Notes under the pieces: model-generated
Told to the model about the DNA's origin: nothing
The model's input: only the letters and a program-made list of their open reading frames with translations
Database searches by the model: none
Program-made: the position numbers and the translations under genes
Shown: piece by piece, positions 34,580-47,800 of the stretch
Layout: each line of letters starts with the position of its first letter
How positions within the stretch are numbered: position 1 is the stretch's first letter
Source of the DNA: Sepioteuthis lessoniana
Taxonomy: Eukaryota; Mollusca; Cephalopoda; Myopsida; Loliginidae
Direction: 5' to 3'
Assembly (NCBI GenBank): GCA_963585895.1
Contig: OY757904.1
Location: 85,803,043-85,867,042 of the forward strand
Length of the DNA: 64,000 nt

Positions 34580-37500
34580 GATTTATCAAAATAGACAGTT
34601 ACTTTTATAAAAAAGTAATGTCTATTTTGATAAATCCAAAGAGGACAATGTGACAATCAAATGTTTAAAAAGTGCTCAGTATTTGCTTAGCTGAATAAAA
34701 TAGCTGAAGTTCACTATCAAAAGGATATTCGGGAAAACTTTGTTTTTACGGGAGGTACAAACAAATTTATATCTAAACAATTATAAACTAAATCTGCATA
34801 AATGAGGGTAATATAACATGAAATTAACTGTCAATTTCTGAGTGGCCATCTCTTTTTATGCTTGCATGCATTCAACACCCCTGATCATTAGAATTTGGTT
34901 GGTTGATGCTTTATGGCATATCAACCCTTGTTGATATACTGAATCTTGTTTATATATATGCATATAGATATATGTGTGTGTGTGTGTGTGTGAATGTGTG
35001 TGATTTGTGTGCAAATAGTTGATAACTTTATTTTTAAATGAATTTCAGACATTTTCTTTTTAAGTAGATGAATTATATTGTAAATTGAATTACCATGACC
35101 AGAAAATCCGGCAAACACTTGCACATGATGTATGGAATCACTAGACAGCTGTTTTGACCTTATTAGGTCTCATCAGCTGTGTATACTATGATCTCCCCCA
35201 CTGGAGATCGAACCAGTGACCACATAATGCAGAGCTGAAACTCTACCACTGACTACCTGTTAACATCACACACAAGTGATACCAAATTAACTAGTCATGG
35301 CAATTGCATGGTCAATTAACCTGAATGTCTTGCAAGTTACATCTGTACTCTTTACAGAGGACACGGTCACCTCCTGGGCCATATCTTCCCAAGAGGATTG
35401 GAAGTACGCATTCACGTAAGTATAATAACCTCAATGGCAAGGAAATTGATGTACATTTTCTTTTTAAGTAGAGGAATTATATTGTAAATTGAATTACAAT
35501 GACCAGAAAATCAGACAGTTAATTTGGCATTGTTTGTGTGTGATGTGAACTGGTGGCTCAGTGGTAGAGTTTCAGTTTTGCATTCTGTGGTAGCTGGTTC
35601 AATCTCCTATGGGGGAGATCATGGTATACACTGCTGATGAGACCTAATAAGGTAAAAAAAGCTGTCCAATGGTTCCATATGTCACGTACAAGTGTTTGCT
35701 GGATTTTCTGTGCATGGTAATTCAATTTACAATTCAGCCCATTGGTTGTGGTTTCAAGTATTGCAAGCACTAATGATTCTATTTAATAATAATCATTTGT
35801 TTGTGCACTGTTAATTAGCATTAATAATTTTATTTATCAAGTATTTCTATTTAGTATGAACAATTTGTATGCATCAAATGAGTAATAATAATAATAATAA
35901 TAATCCTTAGTAAATAATTGATCAGTTCTATTTGACCCATAGATGGGACCCTAACAGGTACTACCTCTCTGGGTCAGAGTGGACTTGAGAGTAATGGTAA
36001 TGAAAGGGTACTCCATATGCATCAAAGTGCCAGGACAAGAGCCTCATTATCATATGTAGTTTAGTGTCTTAACAACAACACTCAAAGTCTTGTTTTTCTC
36101 AATTGTAATTGACTCTCAGCCACCACCTTCTAAACCCTTTAAGATAAGAAGGATTGGGTATTTGTTTGCCACAAAAGCAATTAGAAGTATAAGGTCAGGA
36201 CAATCATATAGATGCTAGTGCTAGTGCTTCACATGGCCAGTTGATTGAGCAGATAAGGCCTCTCTGAGTGCTTGTCTAACCCAGTAATGGCAAAAGTAGA
36301 GTGTTGCATGTCATGTGACCACTTTGGTTGTTGGGTTGATGACTGCTCAAGCCACAAGGCCTTCAAGGCAGACTCCCCATCTTCATAAATCACTTCCCAG
36401 AAGACTGAACCTTCCAGAATACAAATAAACAATACACCAAAACCACAATAAATAGGTGTACCTTTGGTAGCATCCCATCTGTGATCCTATTTATGATTAA
36501 AATTAATAAAATAACAACCTGGTTTAAAAATCTCTAATAACAAAACTAAATGCATGCACTTTTGCATGCCAATTCTATAAAATGTATTATAAACCTACTC
36601 TAGTACTGAATAGTACTAAAATACCCATAACCCATCAATACATATTCTTAGGCATTACTCTTGACCCCAAACTATCTTTCATCCCCCATATCAAGTAACT
36701 GAAGATCAAATGCAACCAAACTATCCAACTCCTAAGAACCATAGCCCACACAGACTGAGTAGACAAAAAAACCCTAATCAATATACAGATGTCTAATACA
36801 ATTAAAACTTGTCTACTGCTGCTTCATATCTAGAGCTAGCAGAAAATCCTACCTCCAAGAACTTGAAACCATCCACCACCAGAGATTCCACATTGCCCTT
36901 GGAAGGAGCCTTTACTACTGCACCAATTAAAAGCTTATCCATTGAAGCCAATGAACCCCCACTTTCCCTGATAGATATGAAGTTGCACTCCAATACTCTA
37001 AACTTATTTCATGTTCCTCAAACCCTGCCTATAACTGGATCATGAAAATAAGATAGAAATAGTAAAGTAAGTAAAGTTAGCGACCATAGTCGAGGGTGAC
37101 CCGAAGACTCCCTTTTCGATAGCTACTACACCAAGGTGTAGGGGAGGGCGCTACTCCATTCCCAGGATTGCTCCACTTTACCCTTGAACCGTACCTTATA
37201 ATGCTGAGTGTTAAGCAAGGTGGTATCAAGTACCATTTTTAAAGTCTTTGGTATGACTCGACCTGGGATTGAACCCAGGTCTCCCGGGCCATTGGCGAAC
37301 ACTCTAACCGCTGGGCCAATGTCCCGGTAAGATAGAAATACCTGTTTGAAAATAAAGCAACTTTTTAATCTTGGGATCCAAACCCTCTTAAATGAAATTA
37401 AAATCAATCCCAAAATAATACATTACACTGCCCTCCCCAAAACAGCAACATGGACCATAAATCAACCGATAGTAAAATTTGAACTAACCAAACTATCCAA

Positions 37501-40500
37501 AGCCAAAACACACGCCATCACTTTCCAAAAGAAATTCCTCAACATCCAATACAACTTCCCAGATCACCACCCTATCTATACAGATGGATTCAAACAGAAA
37601 ATGAAAGTTGGTTCAGCTCCTATCGTCCAAAACCAAGAACTGCTAAAATGTTTCTAAAATGAATCATTAGTCTATTGTGCAGAAGTCACAGCTAATTGAC
37701 CATTATAGCTAACCACAAATCCTCTAAATTTATCTTCCACTCAGACTCCAAATCAGTCCACCAAGCTCTTTAGAACAAAAATACATCAACTCCCCTCATC
37801 ACAAGACTCCTTGATAAAATGAACACTCTTTCCAAAAATAATAGCATCATTCTGATCTGGATACTGAGCCACATTGGCATACATGGAAATGAAAGGGCTG
37901 ACAAAGCTACAAAAAAAATACTCCTGGCAAACATATCCAATACAAAAATTCCATACACTGACCTAAAACTAACCATTAATAAAATCATACTTAAGAAATG
38001 GCAAAAATCTTGGGATGATCCAACACAGAACAAGCACTATCATATACAAGATATCATAGGTGAGTGGCCAGTTAGCTACAGAAGAAACAGCAAAGAAAAA
38101 GTGATACTCTCCAGACTTTGCATTAGCCACATCAACATGACCCATGCACTCCTAAAAAGGGAAGACCCCCAATATGCTCAACATGCAAAATACCCCTCAT
38201 AATCAAACACCTCATAAACTGTGACAGGTTTAGATAAATTCACCCAAAATACTACCAGACAAGTGACTTAAAGGACCTCTTCAAAAACACCAAACCAGAG
38301 GAAATCTTGAGCTTTCTAAAAGAAACCAAACACTTCATCAAAATCTAAAGAAATATTATAAAACATATAACAAAAAACATATCCTAAACCTTAAAGCATA
38401 CACAAAAGACAAAATCAATCTAACCCTTTTGGCATTAAATGACCCACAAAGGTTGATATGCCATTAAACAAAACTCAACCCCACCCATGGCCAACAGCTG
38501 ACCTTATTGGGTGGGGGATCTTACTCCTCTGCTGAGGTTCCCCACCCAAAAACAATGCAATTAGAATTAGGATAAGTTGCAATGACTAGTTTTTCTTCCA
38601 TAAAAGGGTTACTTTACAGTTGTGTGCATGTGTTTTTTTTCCACAGTTTTCTATATGTATTTTTAATATACCAGAAATACATTGAAGAAGCTGTATTGTG
38701 CATGTATGTTTGATGCATAAAACTGGTTTTGTGATTATAATATAATATATAAATTGCTTATATATATATATTATAGATGAAGTTCTTTTTAACAATTTTT
38801 TTTAATATCTTACAAGATTTAAAAATTTAGTTCAATATTAGAAATTGTTGGAATGAATCTTGTCTCTTGTTTTACTACTGAGAAACACTTTGGTCATACA
38901 ACATGATCTCACTACAGAGTAATCTATGCTCTTATAAGTAGAGTCAATTTAAAATTTAAGACAATATAAGGGAAAGGTATTAACTGCTTATGACTCAGAC
39001 TTTCATGCATGGATATATACTCTCATCTGATGATAGTACATATTCACTTTATGTAAAACTCTGAGTTATGGGTAGTTCTTAATATTGTGGCACTTAAAAA
39101 CTTTTAAAACAGGAAGAAAGTGGAAAGTCAAAGATACTATAAGTGCTAAGGAAAAACTAGGTTTCAAGGAAGTAATTGGTCTCACTCAGATAAGGAGACA
39201 AGGTTTAGGAGTGAATGAAAAGAAATGGTAGCACAAACTACTGGTAAAGATTGCCGCGACATGGTCATTCAGGAAGTAAGAAATGAAGAAGATAACAAAA
39301 GACTCATAAAAGGAGTACAACAGTCCCAACAAGGTCAATAGAGAAGCTGGGAGGAGGCACAGCAAAGATCTATTACTTGGAATGACATTTGGCAAATGGC
39401 TCCACTCAAGTTGAGTCTTTGAATACATTCTACATATGACCTGCTCCTGTCAAAGAGCAACCTTGTCAAATGGAAGAAAGAAAGCGATCCAACCTGTCCC
39501 CTGTGTAATGAGAAGCCTCAAACATTGGAACATGTCCTTAGTTCCTGTAAGACGGCTCTTGCTAATGGAAGATACACTTGGAGACACAACAGTGTATTGG
39601 ATGAGCTGGTCAGAATTATACGGAACTTGATGACGCCTGAGTCAAATAAGTCAACCCAGAAATTTGTTACCTAGGGGGGTAAAATATATGTTTGTTCAAA
39701 GAAGTCGACTTACCATCCAGTCAAAATCTTCTTAGATTAGGTAGCAATTGGAAGGTATCTGCGGACCTCCCTGGCTGGTGTAATGATTACCTGAAAATAA
39801 TATCTAATAAGGGTCTGCGACCAGACATTGTTCTATTTTTGAAGGCGAACTCAAAGGTCATCCTGGTAGAATTAACAATACCAACTGAGAGCCAACTAGA
39901 TTGACGCCACGATTACAAAACAAGCAAAAATGAAGATCTCAAAAATGAACTGGAAAAGGAAAGGTATAGCATTATTGTTAAAGCTGTGGAGATTGGAGCA
40001 AGAGGTTTCGTTGCAGGCACCCTGTACTAATTTCTGGGACAAATTGGAATCAATCAGTGTAATAGAAGCAAAAGTATGAAATGCCTCACAGAAATAACAG
40101 AAAATTGTTCAATGTGGATATGGAATAAAAGAAACGTCTGAGGAACATTTCAAAATAAACACGTCATAGTATCACTTGCTTGTGAATGCGTAACAATATT
40201 CCAATAACACATGCAAATTTGAAAATTTATATTTTGCTGTTAGATGTTAATTTGATATGATGCTATAATTGGGCCTCATGTCAGTGAGAGGGCTGATGTG
40301 CAAATAAAACCGTAAAGAAGAAGGCCCCGAAATGGTTCACATTCTCTCTTGATGACCCCAAAACAAGCATGGAGTTAATCTGCTTGGTGGAAATGAGAAT
40401 GGCTAAAGGAGTATTTTCTATCTGTTCACTTTCTGGTGAGTTTCTGTTACTTGGTAAGTAACTTCCTTCTTCCTATATATATATATTTATATATAACAAG

Positions 40501-41817
40501 GGAGTAAATTTGAAAATATCTTTTATTTTTAATAATAATCTGAAAATTTTTGAAATTAATTGGCTGATTTTTATTTTCAAATGAAGTAGTAATTCTCTAA
40601 TAAAATCATCTTTATACAAATTATTACTTGTAGATATTGTTTTACAATGTAAACAATTTTTCAAATACAAAATTCTTTGTTTTTTTTAAAAAATTTTTCT
40701 TTTTCTCAAATGATTTTTCTTATGAAAGTCACAACCTTTAATATAGCAAAAGTAAAATTTTCATAAGTTAGGTTATTTTTATTGATGTCTCTTTTTTTTC
40801 TGAGAAAGTCCATTTTGTAAATCGTATTTACAATTTGCAGGTAGGGGTGAAGTTTGACCAAGTACCACTGCTGATTTATATTTAAATTTACAAATGCTCC
40901 CTGGATTAATGTTAGTCTGTAGATAATTAATTTTTTTTTTGCGACACAGGAATTCTCTCCACTTTGGGACGTACAGGCCATTGTCCATTTCCTCCAATTA
41001 ATCTTTTGGCTGATTTTGGGGGTGGTGGTCTAATATCTGCTCTTGGTATTATGATGGCCTTGTATGAGCGAACCTCATCTGGTCTAGGTCAAGTTATTGA
41101 TGGAAACATAACGGCTGGATCAGCATATCTTGGTAAGAATTAAGTTATTTATTTTATTTGCAGTTGAACTGAATCAGTGAAAACAAGATTGAATCTTGTA
41201 ATAAGGTTTTTCAAAGATTTTGTCTTGGACTGTTTCTTCTTTGTTGTTAGGGTAAGGTATATGTAGAGTAATACCCTGATTAGCACCCTGTTTATTTCTG
41301 ATTCACTCTAGCATTATCAAATAATTTTCATAATATATTTAGTAATATGAAATTTCCAAAATGAATAATGATAAAAGATTGCGTGATGAACAATCTTCTA
41401 GATAGTTGTCTACTTTCCAAGGGTATGTATGGTAATGTAGAAAAAGGAATCAATGAGGTAAGTTCAAGTTTTGGATATGACTGTTTCACCTTGAGCTAAT
41501 ACCCTTCGTATAAATCCCTCTCTTTTTCTCTCCCTGCAACTATGGGTGAATAGTTGGTGTAGTCTTATATTAGTCATGGTACTTGATTGTGGCCTTTATT
41601 TTGTGACTACCACTTGTGTTTCCAGCTCGTTGGTCTATCAACTCCCTCTATGCTCATGTTGTGTTTGAAAGATCCACAGATAGGAATAACACAATCTATC
41701 CAGAACTTCTTATGCTTAGGGTGGTTCATTGGAACAAGTTGCTTGGGTGTTGGTAACTCAAAGACAAGAAAAACTCTCCGTTAACAATTAACTACTATTT
41801 ATTGAAACATAATGGTG

Positions 41818-41851
<34 letters not shown>

Positions 41852-44800
41852 GGAAATTGTGTTGCTTTTCATTATATTTGAGAGATAGAAAAATGAGGAA
41901 TCTGTCTGGTGCAGTCTTTCTATGTTACTCAATTTTTGAGAGAGTGAGGTTTTTGCTGGAGAGGTTTTTGGAGAGATTTCTTTTTCTATTCTCCTGTCTT
42001 CAGTATGAGCATTAAATATCTTCTCTCATCTAATCCTAAAAACATCTATTTTTATAGAGGATTCTCCTGGGAACAAACATTCTCATTGGTTAACCAATCA
42101 CAGATCATTTTGTATTCCTCTATTACTTTTTGACTGGTCAACCAACTAAATGTGCTGATCTACATCTGATCCACATACCAGATTTTAATTAGTCATCCAA
42201 TCAAACCATAATATAGGGGCTTAGTTAATAAAGGGTCCCTGGTGGGGGACCCATATCTTGTGGGAGTATCTCTTTTCACTTTAACCAAAACAAAAATATG
42301 ATCTTTGAACCCCAACAGGTGGGCAAGAGTTAGTTTGGGATGTCATGATTTAAAATAGATCAATGTACTGGCAAAATGCCAAGCCTACTTACTTTTTGTT
42401 TTGAGAATATGAAAGTTTGGTTAGTACTAGTCACTCACTGCTCTTTTAAATTGACTTTTGAATTTCTTTCAAAGTAAGTCTGTTTTATATTTTTATAAAA
42501 TTACATTTTCCTAAATAAAAAAAAACGCATCATACTCTCTGTAAGTTTTTAGCCCCAATACTTCATATTGTTATATAGGTCAGACTGGGCTCTTCAACTG
42601 GTCTAAGAGAAGGAAAACTCTGAATTCAAACCAGCTGTACTCCATTTAAAAATTGACTTTGTGTTACATACTGCTCATGGTGGTGTGGTTGGATAAATAC
42701 ATATACTTTCCACTGTACTTACTATGCTATATGTTTGAGAATAAATACATATATGATAATCTATCAGATAATATCAATACTTAGTGATAATTTATCAGCT
42801 CTGGAAAGTAGGTACAAGGTTTAATATATGGCACCAATCAATTTTGTCTTGCTGAAGCTCAACAATGATATCATATATTTTAAATGAGATTTGGATTTGG
42901 AATTAGTTTAATGGTTAGAGATTATCAATTGAAGAGCAACAGGAGTGCACATAATGCATCTAACGTAAGCATGCAGACCCTACTCTAGCATCAGTAACAT
43001 GAGAAAAAATTCTTACTATCTAATTCCTCTCTAACAACATCACCTAGATTCTGGAAATCATCACCAGTTTATTGAGAATTACCTTGATTAGGAGCACAAC
43101 AACAAAGCAAAGATAGGTATTCAGGACATGATATCCTGTTATTGTGAATAACTGACACAGAAACCATTCTTTGAAAGCAACCATTGTTTGAGGAAGGACC
43201 CCAACCTGAACCCTCATCTATCCTATTTCTCCTGACTCTGTTTCAACTGAATGGTGAGTTGGCTTATGTACTTGAAATGATGAAATTCAGTCGTAGTTAT
43301 AAGTGGATTAATTAATGGCATTATGGATGAATAGAGATAAAGTAAAAAATTGATGAATTAGAAATTGGTTGTTTTGATATTAAAAGAGTGGGAAAATTTT
43401 TAAAAATTTGTATGTGGTTAATCAATAAAAAGAAAGAATTAAGACTTTGGGAAGAATTGTTAAGTTTAAAAGTGTGAAAGAGAGAGGAAGAAAATGAAAT
43501 AAAAGAACATTTCTTTTTACACTTTTATTCTTAATTGGATCATTTCTTTAATTATAAAAGCATTTGGTGCTTGAACAGAATGATGTTCAAAAGATTATAT
43601 AGAAAAGTAATACTTACATTCCCTATCCAGATAAGAATATGTTTCAGTCATTTGCTTAATATTTTTACTGCACTATTAAGTTCCAAAATTACATTTTTAT
43701 TTTACTCCAATATAGCCAGTGGACATATTCATTTAGTTTTTCTCTATTTTACTCAGACAGCTGATTTGTAATTTTGAGATTTAACTGTAGCTCATCAGTA
43801 AAAAAGATGAAGTAAATGTCTGAAACTTATTCTTATCCTGATAGTGAATGTAAATATTACATTTCTATATTACTGATGAATTAGTGAAAATTTTAATGGA
43901 TATGATACAAACATAAGAGCTTTGTTTCTTTTTAAATGTTATTCAAAATTTTTTGTTTTATTCTTACTTTCAGGCAAAATATTGTTAACCATTAATTTTA
44001 TTATTATTGTGAGTTTTTCATGTCACCCCTTCTAATAGTTATCCTTTTGTATTCTGTGACCCCTAGCTTGTATTTCCTCTGGTGTAGCTTGGGATAACTT
44101 CCTTTAATGTATTGTAGGTAAACCTTCATTTTCATTAGATTTTTGACATGTTTCTACAAGTAGATTACTGCTTCTAATTCAAGGGTTTACTCTGCTAGAG
44201 ATTATTTTTTTCAATAAAAAAGGGAAAATTTTGGCTAAAGAAGTTTTTTCTAATCATTCAATTACAATAAATCTTGGGAATTCTATTATTTAATTTTCCA
44301 TTTGCCTTGGTTAAGATGGGGATACTTATGTCAGTAGGGGGATTTTGAGCCCCAACTAATTTTAGGCTTTCAGTATACTCAAAACCTTGTGCCTTAAAGT
44401 TATGTTTGCTTTTGATGTGGTTGACCCTCAGCCACCACCTTCTAGCACCTGATGATAATGGTTATTAAGTATTGTTTCAAAGTTTGCTTTTTAAAGGTCT
44501 TTAAAGTAATGAGACAGATATTTTTATTTTTGGTCACTCTGAAAATAATCTGAGCATTGTTTATCTTGAACATATGTGAAAAAATTCAATTCATATTTGC
44601 TTCTCAAAATTCATATTCAGTTAAGTAATCTTGGATTGTTACAAATGTGTTTGTTCAAGCATGCAAAAAGAGAACATGAGGCCAAAACTTCAGAACCAAC
44701 AGAATTTTTAACAAATTAACACAGTTTTATGAGGATAAAATTCTATCTTGAGCACAGATTTTTAGGTAGCATGAGGTTTGTTTTTGATAACTGAGTTACT

Positions 44801-47800
44801 GTGGAAAGCAAACACCCTTCTGATTGACTGGTCACTTCACTAACTTTGATGGTGATAAATTAACATTGATCGGCTGATTTTGAATCAGGGTTGCCAACCT
44901 GAAAAATAGAATATCTTGTCTAATTTTTTCTAGATATACTCTTATGAAATGTGTTTTTTACCCCCCCCCCATATTCCTGTGGTATTAGAGTCCTCTTACT
45001 GAGTCCTTTTGACTATTTCCTGTCCCCCTGTCTCGGTTATTAGAAAATAAGATTATTCGAAATTAAGATTTGTTGTAGCTGTGTACCCAGCTCCATGGGT
45101 ACAATTTGGGAAGTGTTTAGAATATGCAACAGGTTGTAATTAACCAACTGAAGACCATGTCAGTTGAAGACTTCCAGCACTGTTTCCAGGTGTGAGAAAA
45201 CATCTTTGTTATAGTATGGCTAATGAAAATTGTTGCATGATCAGTTTCATTACTTAACAGACCAATCTTATATGATTTTTGTATCATTATTTTTGTCTTA
45301 AAAAAGAAAAGAATCTATTTATTTATTTTTTTTTTTGAATTTTGATAAAAGGCAGTTGGTTGTGGAAATCTCAGCACCTTCCTTTTATATGGGGTAAGCC
45401 TCGTGGACAAAATTTGCTTGATGGTGGCTTGGCTTATTATGACACTTATGAAACTGCTGATTATAAATACATGGCTGTTGGTGCTCTTGAACCTCAATTC
45501 TATTCTAACCTTCTTAAAAGTAAGATTTTCTTTTTCTTTTTTAAAATAAATTTAATTTCCGTTTTTTCATTATTCCGTGTAAAAGTATTTTATACTTATT
45601 ATTAAGATCATTCTGTAAAAGATGCAATTATTTTATTACCAAAAAGAAAAAAAGCTATGAAAATATTAATAGAAATTAAGTTAACAGGGATAATTAGACT
45701 GAAATAAGATTATGGTTATGTAGCAAACTTAAAATACAAACAAAAATTATATACTTTATAATAAAACTGATTTTGTATATCATCATTATCATCATCATCA
45801 TCATCATCATCATATGTTGATAGGATGGAGCTCCTACACTTTTTCTCGGCATCTGTTCCTATCATCATCAATCCTGGCAAATCCTCTTGACTGCATCCAG
45901 TATTTGTGCAGAGCTGTTGTATGTAAATTCTAGCTTTTTCTCCATGCATTTTGTTAGAGTCCAGGTGGTCAATCCATGAAGTAGTATTGACACAACTTCT
46001 GCTTGGAAGAAATCCTTTTTTATTTTATCAAAGAGATCAGATTTCCATATGACTGATAACCTGTCCATAGCAGTCCACGCCTTTCCTATGCATATGTTGA
46101 CATCCCTTTCAGTAGATGAGATATTGTTGCTGAGGTGTGTGAACAGGTCTACTAATTTCAGAGGCTTGCCACTTAAAGTGGAAATGGCTCCTCATTTAAA
46201 ACACATGAACTATGTTTTATTTGTGTTCACGTAGCTATTTAGCCGGGATTCCGCTTGAGCAGGTGTATTTGTAAGAAACGCTAGATCATCTGCGTAAAGT
46301 GTTATATCTTAGTTATCAGTTTATTACTTGTTTAATTTTTGTACGCGATAAATATTACAAGGGAATGAATTAAGATTTTAAATACTAAAGTTATCTCCCT
46401 TAGTTTGTGTCTCGGTTATTAGAAAATAAGATTATTCGAAATTAAGATTTGTTGTAGCTGTGTCGGAACGCTGCTACAATGAATTTCGCAAATCAGTTTC
46501 TCAACGATATTAAGGCTTGTGCGTGTCAATACGAGTGCTTCCTTTTCCTCGTTTACTTTCCTTTTCCTTCCCTTCTTCTCTCTCTTTCCTTCTTTCAAGT
46601 TTTAACAGACTCCGTGCGTATGTTGCGGAGCCGATAAATATGTCGACCCCGCAAATGAATTATGTGAATGAGGAACAGCCAAAGCAATATGAAGGAACAA
46701 AGGCGAGGTAACGATAATAACAAGTGACAATTTATTTTGTCATATTTACAAGCGTGAATGTAAATGTCCGTGGCGGTTGTATGTGATCTTCAGCTAGATG
46801 GATGATGCTGATAAGCTGAGGTCGGTCGAGTCGTTGAGTTCAGCTAGATGTTGGATGCTGGTAAGCTGAGGTCGGTCGAGTCGTTGAGTTCAGCTAGATG
46901 TTGGATGCTGGTAAGCTGAGGTCGGTCGGGTCGTTGAGGTCAACTAGATGTCGGATGCTGGTAAGCTGAGGTCGGTCGAGTCGTTGAGTTCAGCTAGATG
47001 TTGGATGCTGGTAAGCTGAGGTCGGTCGGGTCGTTGAGTTCAGCTAGACGGTCGTCGCGGGCAGCTGAGGTCGGTCGAGTCGTTGGGTACAGCTGGACGG
47101 TTGTCGTGGGCATCTGAGGTCGGTCGAGGTTGATAGATCGATATCCCCGGTTATGACGGTATGTTGGGTTAACCGGGGGGTGTGTTGATCTGGTTTCTGG
47201 CTCGTACAGCGGGTCGTACGTGAGTCAGGTGTTGCAGTGGTAGAACAGTCCGTAACAGCGAGTCGTTACGTGGACTGCGTGGTACCTTGCAAGAGCGTCG
47301 AGTTCGATAGATCGACATCCTCGGTTATGACGGTATGTTGGGTTAACCGGGGGTGTGTCGACCTGGTTTCTGGCTCGTACAGCGTGTCGTACGTGAGCCA
47401 GTTGTTGCAGTGGTAGAACAGTCCGTAACAGCGAGTGGTTACGTGGACTGCGTTGTACCTTGCAAGAGTGTCGAGGTCGAGGAAAGGCTAGGGCCTTGCT
47501 GGGCCCCCTAGCCGTGCGGACGTATCGGACGGGAACGAAAGCTTTGCCGTGTCAAAGCCGTGCGGACAATGGCTATGGCTAGGTTCGCGCCAAAGCCGTG
47601 CGGACGAGCGGACGAGAGCGAAGGCTTTGTCGGGTCAAAGCCGTGCGGGCGAGCGGACAAGAACGAAGGCTTTGTCGGGTAAAAGCCGTGCGGATGAGCG
47701 GACAAGAGCGAAGGCTTTGCCGTGTCAGAGCCGTGCGAACGAGCGGACGAGAGCGAAGGCTTTGTCGGGTAAAAGCCATGCGGATGAGCGGACAAGAGCG

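Noticed and set aside
39018-39060. CTGATGA motif as another hammerhead
   Set aside because: No good stem II followed by GAAA and no cleavage triplet with a closing stem I.
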